Assembly: GCA_021298975.1 (NCBI GenBank)
Contig: JAJTGC010000034.1
Coordinates: 1-37,122, forward strand
Reading direction: 5' to 3'
Origin: Oxalobacteraceae bacterium
Lineage (GTDB): Bacteria > Pseudomonadota > Gammaproteobacteria > Burkholderiales > Burkholderiaceae_D
DNA length: 37,122 nucleotides
Made by a program: the position numbers and the translations under genes. A model generated the notes under the pieces. That model was not told the origin of the DNA. It did no database searches and saw only the letters and a list, made by a program, of their open reading frames with translations. Shown here one piece after another: positions 8,657-17,680 of this stretch; the stretch's first letter is position 1, and every line of letters starts with the position of its first letter.

Positions 8657-8923
8657 TCAGCCTGTTGCTTTGGTCTTGGAACCGACCACGCCGAACTTCT
8701 GGCGGAATTTCTCGACGCGACCTGCGGTGTCGACGATCTTGTGTTTGCCGGTGAAGAACGGATGCGATTCCGACGACACTTCAACCTTCAGCAGTGGATA
8801 GTCGTTCCCTTCGAAATTGATGGTTTCGCGGGTTTGTACGGTCGAACGGGTGATGAATTTGAAATCACAGGACAGGTCGTGAACGACGATGTCGCGGTAT
8901 CCGGGGTGAATGCCTTCTTTCAT
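8657..8923 (-). CDS. rpmE2: 50S ribosomal protein L31, type B
   Basis: An 88-residue L31 protein of the large ribosomal subunit. [10 protein letters not shown] and the [24 protein letters not shown] block are diagnostic of the family. The CxxC zinc-ribbon pairs of type A L31 are missing, so this is the zinc-independent type B form, about 85-90 residues long. In organisms with both forms, type B is derepressed under zinc limitation; many Burkholderiales carry only type B. No Zur-like palindrome was seen upstream, so it is probably constitutive here. It follows rho on the same strand but has its own candidate promoter and terminator. Confidence 0.96.
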   Translation of the reverse strand: MKEGIHPGYRDIVVHDLSCDFKFITRSTVQTRETINFEGNDYPLLKVEVSSESHPFFTGKHKIVDTAGRVEKFRQKFGVVGSKTKATG

Positions 8924-9022
8924 TACGGTCTCACTAAGATAGGGTAGCCAATCGCCACTTCGTCGGTCTGTGCTGCTTCGTGACCCGGTTGGCGTTCACT
9001 TGCCCGGTTAAAAAGAAACGGG

Positions 9023-9028
9023 ATTATA
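9023..9028 (-). promoter_or_regulatory. Candidate -10 box of rpmE2
   Basis: A perfect TATAAT on the minus strand lies about 100 nt upstream of the rpmE2 start. The -35 region has no good match at 16-18 nt. The ~95-nt leader this implies has room for autogenous control by L31, but I see no clear structure to support that. Confidence 0.35.
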
Positions 9029-9133
9029 TAGGGAAATCAAGGGCTTGAGCCACAGTTTTGCTGATTACCGAAGCCTCGAGGCCCACCGTTGCGACGGGGT
9101 GAGCTTGCTTTGGGTGAGCCGAACCCGCATCGG

Positions 9134-9157
9134 GGATTCCGGCCTCAGCCGGAATCC
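9134..9157. repeat. REP-like perfect hairpin downstream of rho
   Basis: GGATTCCGGC (9134-9143) and GCCGGAATCC (9148-9157) form a perfect 10-bp stem with a 4-nt loop, about 33 nt after the rho stop. It has no T-run in the rho direction, so it is not a classic terminator. The GGATTCCGGC core resembles dispersed palindromes common in betaproteobacterial intergenic regions. The rest of the 8924-9190 gap shows only the rpmE promoter region. Confidence 0.5.
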
Positions 9158-9190
9158 AGCGTCTTTATTTCAATTCAGGCAATTTCCTTG

Positions 9191-10453
9191 CTATCCGCCG
9201 CGGCGCATCATGTCAAAGAACTCGACGTTGTTCTTTGTTGCCTTCATCTTGTCCAGAATGAACTCCATCGCCTCGATCTCGTCCATGCTGTAGAGCAGTT
9301 TGCGCAAGATCCAGACTTTTTGCAGCACATCGGGTTTGATCAGCAATTCCTCGCGACGGGTGCCGGACTTGTTCAGGTTGATGGCGGGGTAAACGCGCTT
9401 CTCGGCCAGACGACGCTCGAGGTGCACTTCCATGTTGCCGGTACCTTTGAATTCTTCAAAAATCACATCGTCCATGCGGCTGCCGGTTTCGATCAGCGCG
9501 GTCGCAATAATGGTCAGCGAACCACCTTCTTCGATATTCCGGGCTGCACCGAAGAAGCGTTTGGGGCGTTGCAGCGCATTCGCGTCCACGCCGCCGGTCA
9601 GTACCTTGCCGGAGGCGGGAATCACGGTGTTGTAAGCACGAGCCAGTCGGGTGATCGAATCAAGCAGGATGACGACATCCTTTTTCATTTCCACCAGACG
9701 CTTGGCTTTTTCCAGCACCATCTCGGCGACCTGCACGTGACGCGTTGCGGGTTCATCAAAGGTCGAGGCCACCACTTCGCCGCGCACCGATCGCTGCATT
9801 TCAGTCACTTCTTCGGGACGCTCGTCGATCAGCAGCACGATCAGCGTGATGTCGGGATGGTTGGACGTGATCGCATGGGCGATGTGCTGCAATATGACGG
9901 ACTTGCCGGACTTCGGTGACGCGACCAGCAAGCCGCGCTGGCCTTTGCCGATGGGCGCGATCATGTCGATGATGCGTCCGGTGATATTTTCCTCGCCACG
10001 CATCTCGCGTTCCAGCAGCAGCGGCTGGTTCGGGTGCAGCGGTGTCAGATTTTCAAACAGAATCTTGTGCTTGGAGGCTTCCGGCGATTCGCCGTTGACC
10101 TTGTCGACTTTGACCAGTGCAAAGTAGCGTTCACCATCTTTCGGTGTACGCACTTCACCTTCGATGGAATCACCGGTATGCAGATTGAAGCGGCGAATCT
10201 GCGACGGCGAGATATAGATGTCATCCGTTGACGCCATGTAGCTGGCATCGGGTGACCGCAGAAAACCAAAGCCGTCAGGCAGTACCTCGAGCACACCATC
10301 CCCGAAAATTTGTTCACCGGATTTCGCGCGTTTTTTCAGGATCGCGAACATCAACTCCTGTTTGCGCAGCCGCGCGGCATTATCAATGTCGAGGCCGATG
10401 GCCATTTCCAGCAAAGCGGAGACGTGAAGTGCCTTTAGTTCAGATAGATGCAT
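9191..10453 (-). CDS. rho: Transcription termination factor Rho
   Basis: This 420-residue protein is near-collinear with E. coli Rho (419). The hexameric RNA helicase terminates transcription at rut sites. The N-terminal [18 protein letters not shown] and the RNA-binding cold-shock domain [16 protein letters not shown] (about residues 50-65) are followed by the Walker A segment ASPKSGKS near residue 178, the [12 protein letters not shown] block (Walker B region near 207), the Q-loop [12 protein letters not shown] and the R-loop [25 protein letters not shown]. The start agrees with other Rho proteins. It lies just behind trxA, separated by a terminator, so its ~60-nt leader may be the seat of autoregulation known for rho. 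Confidence 0.98.
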   Translation of the reverse strand: MHLSELKALHVSALLEMAIGLDIDNAARLRKQELMFAILKKRAKSGEQIFGDGVLEVLPDGFGFLRSPDASYMASTDDIYISPSQIRRFNLHTGDSIEGEVRTPKDGERYFALVKVDKVNGESPEASKHKILFENLTPLHPNQPLLLEREMRGEENITGRIIDMIAPIGKGQRGLLVASPKSGKSVILQHIAHAITSNHPDITLIVLLIDERPEEVTEMQRSVRGEVVASTFDEPATRHVQVAEMVLEKAKRLVEMKKDVVILLDSITRLARAYNTVIPASGKVLTGGVDANALQRPKRFFGAARNIEEGGSLTIIATALIETGSRMDDVIFEEFKGTGNMEVHLERRLAEKRVYPAINLNKSGTRREELLIKPDVLQKVWILRKLLYSMDEIEAMEFILDKMKATKNNVEFFDMMRRGG

Positions 10454-10515
10454 ATGGTCTGGTCCCAGGTCGGGAAATTTTCAGGTGGGGGAGGGTACGA
10501 CGGTGGAATCGGGAG

Positions 10516-10546
10516 AAAAAGACTGCGGCACGGGTGCGCCGCAGTC
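10516..10546 (-). terminator. Intrinsic terminator of trxA
   Basis: GACTGCGGC (10521-10529) and GCCGCAGTC (10538-10546) make a 9-bp GC-rich stem with an 8-nt loop. On the minus strand it is followed by TTTTT (complement of 10516-10520). It lies 14 nt after the trxA stop and upstream of rho. Confidence 0.85.
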
Positions 10547-10560
10547 GGGAATGATATCGA

Positions 10561-10887
10561 TCAGATATTGCTGTCAATGAAGGAGGTCAGCTGACCCTTG
10601 GCCAGTGCGCCGACTTTCTGTCCGGCCGGTACGCCGTTCTTGAACAGGATCAGCGTCGGAATGCCGCGGATACCGAACTTTGCGGGTATCGCCTGATTCG
10701 AGTCCACGTCCATTTTCATGATCTGAATCTTGCCGTCATATTCCTTGGCGATTTCCTCAAGGATAGGGGCAATGCTCTTGCAGGGGCCGCACCACTCTGC
10801 CCAGAAATCGACCAGCACGGGCTTGTCGGATTTGAGCACGTCGGTTTCGAAGGAGCTGTCGGAAATGTGTTTTATGTTTTCGCTCAT
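10561..10887 (-). CDS. trxA: Thioredoxin 1
   Basis: A 108-residue cytoplasmic thioredoxin with the redox motif WCGPC (Cys33 and Cys36), the buried Asp27 and the cis-proline loop in [12 protein letters not shown]. It reduces protein disulfides with electrons from thioredoxin reductase and serves ribonucleotide reductase and peroxiredoxins. Length and motifs match the E. coli protein (109 residues). TGAGGAC upstream of the ATG is a good ribosome binding site. It precedes rho on the same strand, a gene order shared with E. coli and many proteobacteria, but a terminator separates the two. Confidence 0.97.
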   Translation of the reverse strand: MSENIKHISDSSFETDVLKSDKPVLVDFWAEWCGPCKSIAPILEEIAKEYDGKIQIMKMDVDSNQAIPAKFGIRGIPTLILFKNGVPAGQKVGALAKGQLTSFIDSNI

Positions 10888-11159
10888 GATGTCCTCAGTG
10901 AGAGGGAAGTTTCGTACGCTTTAGTTTGTGAAGTTGTCGCGGTGCAGGCGTCTGCTCTGCCTGCTTTGCAATGACTTCCCTGTTGCTTCTTTGTTACCCA
11001 GCTTGCAATTATTCTGGCCTGCTGCGTGCGCCTTGTGGGTGACGAGCTCAATCGATGTGTGGATTTGAAGCAGAAGGTGCCGAGGCGGGAATTTCGTGAA
11101 TCATACCTGATTTTCCGGAAAGGGTGCCCGAAAGCCTGACTGCCGCAAGCGCGAATCCA
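10888..11159. other. Divergent intergenic region between trxA and the addB-like gene
   Basis: This AT-variable stretch of about 270 nt lies between divergent genes and must carry the trxA promoter, but I see no convincing -35/-10 pair for it. No RNA gene, repeat or credible small ORF was recognised; the frames that cross it have an unlikely Ser/Thr/Arg-rich composition. Confidence 0.4.
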
Positions 11160-11188
11160 TTGATCGGTCGCATACAATGCGTTTTCAT
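11160..11188 (+). promoter_or_regulatory. Candidate promoter of the AddB/AddA-type operon
   Basis: TTGATC (11160-11165) and TTTCAT (11183-11188) are 17 nt apart. An alternative -10, TACAAT, lies at 11173-11178. Either would start transcription downstream of the ATG at 11177, which favours translation from the ATG at 11222. Confidence 0.35.
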
Positions 11189-11221
11189 TCCTGTTCGCAT
11201 CTCCCCTACCTCACCAAAAGC

Positions 11222-13900
11222 ATGACGCAGAGTACGCGCCACATTTCCCCAGGCCCCGGATTCTGGCCGCAAGTCGCACAACATCTGGTGGACGATGCCG
11301 GGGTGATGGCGGCACACCCCGACTTGTCTTCGGCGCTTGTGCTGGTGCCCGCCTGGCATCACGCCGCTCCACTGCGGCGCGCGCTCTCGAACCGGCTTGG
11401 GCCTTCATTCATTCCACCACGCATCCGTACGCTTGCCTCATGGCTGTCGCAGTACCCGCCCGAGACGGGCGGGCAGGGGGCTGCATCGTCGGGCGAGCGA
11501 CTGATGTCGCTGTATGCCTCCCTGCGCGAGCTGCCGTGGCTCAAAAAACTCTTTGCCGCCCGCCGAAATACCGACCTGATGCCACTCGCGCAGACCTTGC
11601 TGGCCATCTGCGATGAACTCACCGCGGCACTTTTGCCCGCCGCACTTGCACAACCCGAGGCGGTTGAAGACCGCTGGCATGCCGCCTTGTCTCAGCTATC
11701 GCCACGCGCGGCAGCTTTGTTGTCTGAAGAGGCGCGACTGGTCTGGAATCTGTGGCAGGCAGAGCGCGATGCGCGTGACCCCGGTATCAGACTACACGCG
11801 GCAATGCAGCGCGCAGCGTCCGAGGCGACGCTGCCCCTGTACTGGTGCGCGCCGTCGCAGCCCAATGCCCTGGAAGCGAGTTTTCTCAATGCGTATGCAC
11901 TGTGCCAGCCGGTGCATCTGATGGTACTGGACTGGTCACAACCGAACGGGCCGGCAGCCTACAGCGCAGCCTGGCCCGAATTGATGGACGAGCCAACGCA
12001 GGCTCCCATGTCGTCCGCCGCGATCGAGACGCCGACAGGTGTCGCCTTGTATGAAGCTGCGGGCCTGGAAGATGAAGCGCAGCGTGCAGCACAAACCATC
12101 ACCGATTGGCTGAGCGAGGGCAAGCGACGCATTGCGCTCATTCCCCAAGACCGGATCGCCGCTCGACGGGTACGCGCTTTGCTCGAGCGCGCGCAGGTGA
12201 TGGTGTCGGATGAAACCGGATGGAAGCTTTCCACCACCCGCGCTGCCGCTGTGCTGCACGCCTGGTTGGCGCTGGCAGCGTCCGGCGGCGAGGTGGCGAC
12301 CCTGCTCGATTTTCTGAAATCACCTTTCTTGTTTGACGATGAACAGCGTGCAGCAGCGCAGCGCGCCGATATCGAGCGGGCACTGCTGACGGGCGGGATC
12401 AGTTCCGGCTGGCCATTGATTCTGGCGGCACTCTCGGCTTTGCCGCAAGCCAGCGCCCTGATTGAAGCGATGGCACGTGAAGTACAGCGCTGCAGTGGCC
12501 GCAAGACGCTGGCCGAATGGACGGATGCCACCAAGGGGGCATTCGATGCGCTGGGTATGGCATCCGGTATGGGCGAGGATATCGCGGGTATGCAGGTCAT
12601 CGCACTGCTGGATCAGATCCGCCTTGACAGCGAACAGCTGGAGGAACGTTTTTCACTTGCCGAGTGGCGCTCGCTGGTGGACTTGCAGTTGGAACAAACC
12701 GTTTTCGTTGCGCCGCGCGTTGATCAGCGCGTCATGATCGTGCCCTTGAACGGTACCTCCTTGCGTGAATTCGATGCCGCTATCGTGCTCGGTGCTGACA
12801 GCGATCATTTGCCCTCACGTCCCACCGAGACCCTGTTTTTTGCGAATGCCGTGCGCCGTGAACTGGGTCTGGCCACACGGGAAAGCCGACAGCGTCAGCA
12901 GTTACGTGAATTGACCGCTTTGCTGATCAGTTGTCCCGAAGTCGTACTGTCCTGGCAAGGCGCGCAGCGTGGTGAAACCAACGCACCCTGTACCTGGTTG
13001 CAGCGACTCGAGCTGGTGCTCGATCGTGCCGGTTGTCCGGCGTTGCCGCGTCACGCGCCCCGCCTGACACCCACGTCGCTCACGGCAGTGCAAGCGCACA
13101 TGCCCCGACCTGCGGCGCCTGGATTAATGCCGGAACGATTATCAGCCAGCGGCTACAACAGTCTGGTGGTCTGTCCTTATCAGTTTTTTGCGTCACGCAT
13201 GCTCAGGCTGTCCGCCGCGGATGAATTGAATGCATTGCCGCAAAAAAGAGATTACGGCGAGTGGCTGCATCAGATACTCAAGTGCTACCACGACACCGTT
13301 CGCGAGCAGGCAGTACCTGTGCATGCGCGCGAGGTCTGCATGGCATCCGTGAGCGACGCTGTCTTCGGCGATATTTTGCAAAAAAATCCGGCGGCGCTGG
13401 GTTACCAGTCGCGCTGGGGAAAAATCATGAACGCTTATGTCACGTGGGCGAATGCACATGAGGCAGAGGGTTGGCAGTTCGGTTTTGGCGAGCAATGGCA
13501 GGAGCGCTTGTTATCGTGGGATGGCGGCTCGGTCAAACTGGTCGGTCAGATCGATCGTATCGATGTTCGCGACGAGGGTGAGTGTCTGGTACTGGATTAC
13601 AAAAGCGCGAAAAAAGACAAGCTCAATAACCGTCTCAAGACACGGGAAGATCATCAGCTTCCCTTTTATGGTTTGCTGCTTGATCCGCCGCCTGCCGCTG
13701 CCGCCTATGTTGCCATTGATGATGAGAAGCCGGCGCTGGCCGAGGCTGGTAATTACGCCACCTGGCGAGACGGCTTGCGTTCGCAGATCATCACCAATTG
13801 GCAGGCGATGTCGGAGGGCGCGCGCTTGCCTGCTTGCGGCACTCAGAAAAACTGCGACTGGTGTGATGCACGCGGACTCTGCCGCAAGGGAGTCTGGTGA
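11222..13900 (+). CDS. AddB-like PD-(D/E)XK nuclease with Fe-S cysteines (recombination/repair)
   Basis: An 892-residue protein (start at 11222; an ATG at 11177 would add 15 residues). The C-terminal ~240 residues form a RecB-type nuclease: Asp778 in GQIDRID, Asp792 and Lys794 in VLDYKSAKK, and a following Gln/Tyr helix (HQLPFYGLLL). Four cysteines match the AddB iron-sulfur arrangement: Cys651 in VVCPYQFF, then Cys878-x2-Cys881-x5-Cys887 at the C-terminus. The N-terminal part resembles an inactivated helicase fold and has no Walker A motif. Together with the next gene it should process double-strand breaks for RecA. It is the shorter betaproteobacterial form, compared with ~1160 residues for Bacillus AddB. 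The stop overlaps the next start. Confidence 0.85.
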   Translation: MTQSTRHISPGPGFWPQVAQHLVDDAGVMAAHPDLSSALVLVPAWHHAAPLRRALSNRLGPSFIPPRIRTLASWLSQYPPETGGQGAASSGERLMSLYASLRELPWLKKLFAARRNTDLMPLAQTLLAICDELTAALLPAALAQPEAVEDRWHAALSQLSPRAAALLSEEARLVWNLWQAERDARDPGIRLHAAMQRAASEATLPLYWCAPSQPNALEASFLNAYALCQPVHLMVLDWSQPNGPAAYSAAWPELMDEPTQAPMSSAAIETPTGVALYEAAGLEDEAQRAAQTITDWLSEGKRRIALIPQDRIAARRVRALLERAQVMVSDETGWKLSTTRAAAVLHAWLALAASGGEVATLLDFLKSPFLFDDEQRAAAQRADIERALLTGGISSGWPLILAALSALPQASALIEAMAREVQRCSGRKTLAEWTDATKGAFDALGMASGMGEDIAGMQVIALLDQIRLDSEQLEERFSLAEWRSLVDLQLEQTVFVAPRVDQRVMIVPLNGTSLREFDAAIVLGADSDHLPSRPTETLFFANAVRRELGLATRESRQRQQLRELTALLISCPEVVLSWQGAQRGETNAPCTWLQRLELVLDRAGCPALPRHAPRLTPTSLTAVQAHMPRPAAPGLMPERLSASGYNSLVVCPYQFFASRMLRLSAADELNALPQKRDYGEWLHQILKCYHDTVREQAVPVHAREVCMASVSDAVFGDILQKNPAALGYQSRWGKIMNAYVTWANAHEAEGWQFGFGEQWQERLLSWDGGSVKLVGQIDRIDVRDEGECLVLDYKSAKKDKLNNRLKTREDHQLPFYGLLLDPPPAAAAYVAIDDEKPALAEAGNYATWRDGLRSQIITNWQAMSEGARLPACGTQKNCDWCDARGLCRKGVW

Positions 13901-16900
13901 TGACATCGGGGCAGGATTTTTTCGCCGATGGTCAGGTCGTTGAAGCCGAGACTTTTGCCAGGCTGGCCTGCGATCCCGCACGCTCGGTGCTGGTAGAGGC
14001 ATGTGCCGGCAGCGGTAAAACCTGGTTGCTGGTCTCGCGGCTCTTGCGTCTCTTGCTCGCGGGTGTCAAGCCGGAAGAACTGCTCGCCATTACGTTCACG
14101 CGCAAGGCGGCGCAGGAAATGCGCGAGCGTCTGCTCCTGTTGCTGCATGAATTGGCGCTGGCAACTGATGCGAGGATTGTCGCACTACTGCTTGAGCGTG
14201 GCCTGAGCGAGGCGGAGGCCAGCGAAAAAATCACGCTGGCGCGTGCGTTGTACGGGCGCGTCTTGTCCAGCTCTCAGGCGCTCGCTGTTGATACTTTTCA
14301 CAGCTGGTTCATGCGGCTGCTGCAGATCGCACCGCTTGCATCGGGCGTGCCGCACGGCTTTGTGCTGGTCGATAACGCGACTGAGCTGCGCGACGAGGCC
14401 TGGCTGCGTTTCATGCAGTCGCTCAACGATCTGTCCAACGCAGATTTGCGAGATGCGTTGATGACGGTCTATGAGATTGCTGGCGACTGGACCGGCAAGG
14501 ACATGATTGATGCCTTTGTCGACCGGCGCGCAGAGTGGTGGGTGGCGAGCGCTGCCGGTGACCCGCTGGACGGGCTGCGTGATCTGTGTGGTGACGATGG
14601 CGTACACGATGCGCGGCTCACGCTCTGGGATGATCAAGCGTTGCAGAGCCGTTTTCTCCGTATCGCATCTTCCCTGGGCAAGGGAACGAAGACCCAACAG
14701 CAAACGGCATCGGCACTGGAGCAGGCGATGAGTGCGGGTGCCAGTGTTGATGCGTTTCAATCGATTGCTGCAATTTTTCTGACAGCGAAAGATCAGCCAC
14801 GCTCGCTGACCATCACCCAAGCCATGCGTCAGGTGATGACTGAGGAGGCGAGTGCCTTGTTGCAAAGCGAATGGATAGCACTCTCTGATGTGCTGGTGAG
14901 CCTGAAAAAACGCAGCCAGGATAGGTCGGTTATCCGTCTCAACGAAGCCCTTGCCATCATAGGCAATGCCTGTCTGGAGCACTATCAGGCCATCAAGGCC
15001 GACCGTCGCATGCTGGATTTTTCCGATCTGGAGTGGCATGCATGGCGGCTGCTGACCCGCAGCGATCATGCCGACTATTTGCATGCGCGTATGGATGCGC
15101 GTTACCGCCATATTCTGATTGATGAGTTTCAGGATACCAATCCGCTGCAGTGGCAGATCGTGCGCGCCTGGCTGGATGCGTATGGAGAGGATCATCAGCG
15201 ACCCAGCGTCTTTATTGTCGGTGATCCCAAGCAATCGATCTATCGCTTCCGACGCGCCGAGCCACGCGTATTTGAATCAGCACGCGTGCTGCTGCGTTCA
15301 CAGGGCGCGACGGATCTGAAGACCAATCTCACCTATCGCAATGGTAAAAATATTGTCACCGTACTGAATCAGGCGATGCAAGGGAATACCTTGTATCAGG
15401 CGCAGGCCACGCGGTCGTCGAGCGATGGCATGGTGTGGCGATTGCCACTGGTTCGCGCCGACGTGCCTGAGCTGGCAAGTACTGAGGGGACGGAAGGTTT
15501 CACCTTGCGCGATCCGTTGCAGGTGTTCCCGACCGAGGAGGATGATTTTCGCCGTCAGCAGGAAGGGTTCATCGTGGGCTGTGCCTTGCAGCAGGCGCGC
15601 GTGCAGCGTGATGGTCGCGTGCCTGACTGGGCTGACATGATGATACTCGTGCGAAGTCGTACCCATCTGATTGCTTATGAACGTGGCTTGCGTGATGCTG
15701 GTGTTCCTTTCGTCTCCAGTCGCGGTGGCGGTTTGCTGGATGCGCTTGAAGTCACGGACATGATCGCGCTGTTGCGTTGGCTGACCATGCCTTCGGATAA
15801 TCTGGCGCTGGCACAAGTGCTCAAGTCACCCATTGGTGGTGCATCGGACGACGATCTGATTGAGCTTGCTCGTTCAGGCGAGGGGCACTGGTGGCAGCGT
15901 CTTTCGTCTTTATTCGAAAATACCAGTCAGTCGGAAATCACAGAAGATCAGAGCAAGGTATCGCAACACAACACCCTGTCTCCGGCACTTCATCGTCTGG
16001 TGCCGCTGCTGCGGGACTGGCAGCACGCGTCGGCGAGTTTGCCCGTGCATGATTTGCTGGACAAGATCATGCATCAGGGGCAGCTTGCGCAGCGCTACGC
16101 AAGCACCTTGCCGGCATCGATGCGCGCACAGGTGCTCGGTAATCTGGATGCCTTTATTGCGTTATCGCTCGAAGTCGATGCGGGTCGTTATCCGAGTATT
16201 GCGCGCTTTATTGATACGCTGCGCCGTCTCAAGCGTGGCAGCGATCAGGAAGCGCCCAACGAGGCAGATATTGATGCATCGGCAGATGCGGTGCGCATCA
16301 TGACGATTCACGGTGCCAAAGGCCTGGAGGCTGAGATCGTTGTGCTCATGGGATCGAACCACAGTGACAGCAGTCGTGATCATTTGGGTGTGCTGTGCGA
16401 ATGGCCTCAGGATGCATTGGCGCCTACGCATTTTTCTGTTTTTGGTAAAAGCGCAGCGCGAGGTTGGGCGCGCGAATCACTGTTCCTGCAAGAAGAGCAT
16501 TTCCGACAACAGGAAAACTGGAATTTGCTCTACGTGGCTGCAACGCGCGCGAAGACGATGTTGATTGTCAGCGGCGTGCATTCCGGGAAAAATGAAGCCG
16601 GCGTCGTCGCTGGCAGTTGGTATGAAAAATTACTTCACGCGGACGAGGTGATGCCGGAATTTACCGCAAAGCAAAGTCTGGTGACCGATGAGGTCTTCGT
16701 GCTCGACCTGTTTGATCCTCCGGAACTGCCACCTGCCGAGCAAAAAGCCGGTACGAAAGATACCGAGTTCACGCGCGAAGGCAGTTTGCTGCATTTGTTG
16801 ATGGAGCGGCTCACCGAAACGTCTGTCTGGCCCGTGCAGGTACCAGCGATTCGCGTTGTCGCGCAATGGCTGGGATGCAGCATGGTGCAGTCAGCCGTGG

Positions 16901-17238
16901 TGTGCGAACAGGCAAGGCAGATTTTGACGTCGACAACACTGGAACAATTCTTTGATCCTCACCGTTTCGTATTCGCACGCAATGAGATGGAGCTGATCCA
17001 TGAGGGCGAGCTGATCAGACTGGATCGCGTGGTGATGTTGGATGATGCCCTGTGGATTCTTGATTACAAACGTAATTATTTTGAATTTCAGCAGGCAGAT
17101 TATCAGGCGCAACTTGAGCGGTATCGGCAGGCTTGTCTGTTACTGTTTCCCGGCGTGCGGATCCGTTGCGGCTTGATTACCGTCGATGGCAAACTGTGGG
17201 ATCTGGATGCGCCGAGTGAGCAGATGGCCAGTGCGTGA
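13900..17238 (+). CDS. AddA/RecB-type UvrD helicase-nuclease
   Basis: A 1112-residue superfamily 1A helicase with a C-terminal nuclease. Visible motifs are Walker A ACAGSGKT (34-41), motif Ia ITFTRKAAQEMRER, Walker B LIDEFQDT (Asp408-Glu409), motif III VGDPKQSIYRFRRAEP near 440, motif V IMTIHGAKGLEAEIV (about 801) and motif VI LLYVAATRAKTMLIVSG. The nuclease site has Asp1042 in RLDRVV, then Asp1055 and Lys1057 in ILDYKRN. This matches AddA more than RecB in order and length (B. subtilis AddA is 1232). Its ATG shares one base with the preceding stop (TGATG), so the pair is translationally coupled. A GTG one codon upstream is a possible alternative start. A terminator overlaps the stop. Confidence 0.92.
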   Translation: MTSGQDFFADGQVVEAETFARLACDPARSVLVEACAGSGKTWLLVSRLLRLLLAGVKPEELLAITFTRKAAQEMRERLLLLLHELALATDARIVALLLERGLSEAEASEKITLARALYGRVLSSSQALAVDTFHSWFMRLLQIAPLASGVPHGFVLVDNATELRDEAWLRFMQSLNDLSNADLRDALMTVYEIAGDWTGKDMIDAFVDRRAEWWVASAAGDPLDGLRDLCGDDGVHDARLTLWDDQALQSRFLRIASSLGKGTKTQQQTASALEQAMSAGASVDAFQSIAAIFLTAKDQPRSLTITQAMRQVMTEEASALLQSEWIALSDVLVSLKKRSQDRSVIRLNEALAIIGNACLEHYQAIKADRRMLDFSDLEWHAWRLLTRSDHADYLHARMDARYRHILIDEFQDTNPLQWQIVRAWLDAYGEDHQRPSVFIVGDPKQSIYRFRRAEPRVFESARVLLRSQGATDLKTNLTYRNGKNIVTVLNQAMQGNTLYQAQATRSSSDGMVWRLPLVRADVPELASTEGTEGFTLRDPLQVFPTEEDDFRRQQEGFIVGCALQQARVQRDGRVPDWADMMILVRSRTHLIAYERGLRDAGVPFVSSRGGGLLDALEVTDMIALLRWLTMPSDNLALAQVLKSPIGGASDDDLIELARSGEGHWWQRLSSLFENTSQSEITEDQSKVSQHNTLSPALHRLVPLLRDWQHASASLPVHDLLDKIMHQGQLAQRYASTLPASMRAQVLGNLDAFIALSLEVDAGRYPSIARFIDTLRRLKRGSDQEAPNEADIDASADAVRIMTIHGAKGLEAEIVVLMGSNHSDSSRDHLGVLCEWPQDALAPTHFSVFGKSAARGWARESLFLQEEHFRQQENWNLLYVAATRAKTMLIVSGVHSGKNEAGVVAGSWYEKLLHADEVMPEFTAKQSLVTDEVFVLDLFDPPELPPAEQKAGTKDTEFTREGSLLHLLMERLTETSVWPVQVPAIRVVAQWLGCSMVQSAVVCEQARQILTSTTLEQFFDPHRFVFARNEMELIHEGELIRLDRVVMLDDALWILDYKRNYFEFQQADYQAQLERYRQACLLLFPGVRIRCGLITVDGKLWDLDAPSEQMASA

Positions 17239-17255
17239 GTGGGCGCGCTTTTTTT
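17231..17255 (+). terminator. Candidate intrinsic terminator of the addB/addA-like operon
   Basis: GTGCGT (17231-17236) can pair with GCGCGC (17243-17248), including two G-T pairs, over a 6-nt loop, followed by seven T (17249-17255). The stem begins inside the last codons of the helicase gene. The remaining gap to 17428 shows no further feature. Confidence 0.55.
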
Positions 17256-17428
17256 CCCTGCAGGTTCCGAGTGTCGTGCGCAGAGACCTTTCAATCAAGG
17301 AGGTCGCGATACAGGTCGGTCAGTTGGAGCAGGCCGGCAATTTTATTACCAAATTCATATCTTCAGTCGCAGGGCGCTGGTAAAACTCGCGCAATCCGTG
17401 AAGATGCCGCGACAAGTCCCTGAATGTA

Positions 17429-17458
17429 TTGACGGAAATTCGTTCGCACGACTATAGT
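17429..17458 (+). promoter_or_regulatory. Strong sigma-70 promoter of the zapA operon, likely leaderless
   Basis: TTGACG (17429-17434) and TATAGT (17453-17458), each 5 of 6 to consensus, are 18 nt apart. The expected start point, 6-8 nt after the -10, coincides with the ATG at 17465. No Shine-Dalgarno sequence could exist on such a transcript. Confidence 0.6.
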
Positions 17459-17464
17459 GCCGCC

Positions 17465-17680
17465 ATGATTTCCGAATTCGAGAAACTACTGGGAAAAATC
17501 GGTCAATTGTCCGAGCTCGCGCAGGCATTGCGCCGCGAGAATGCGACCTTGCGCGCCGACATGGTCTCGCTCGCTGATGAAAATTCTCGGATGGCATCAC
17601 GCATGAAGGAAGCCCACGAGCGCGTCAGCGCTTTGCTGCAGTCGATACCGGCTTCCACAGAGGATGAGGAGGCAGCATGA
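17465..17680 (+). CDS. Short coiled-coil protein upstream of zapA (TIGR02449-like)
   Basis: A 71-residue protein that is almost entirely one amphipathic helix: heptad-like Leu/Ile/Met spacing from FEKLLGKIGQLSELAQALRR to about residue 55, then an acidic tail ending in EDEEAA. Short coiled-coil ORFs of this type (family TIGR02449) occur directly before zapA in proteobacteria, which suggests a role in cell division or as a ZapA partner, though this is not established. The TGA overlaps the zapA ATG by 4 nt (17677-17680), so the two are coupled. I chose ATG 17465; a TTG in frame at 17429 is the -35 box of the promoter and is not a start. Confidence 0.75.
   Translation: MISEFEKLLGKIGQLSELAQALRRENATLRADMVSLADENSRMASRMKEAHERVSALLQSIPASTEDEEAA

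Noticed and set aside
14185-15234. 349-codon minus-strand frame inside the AddA-like gene
   Set aside because: It is antisense to conserved helicase motifs, with composition typical of an antisense shadow.
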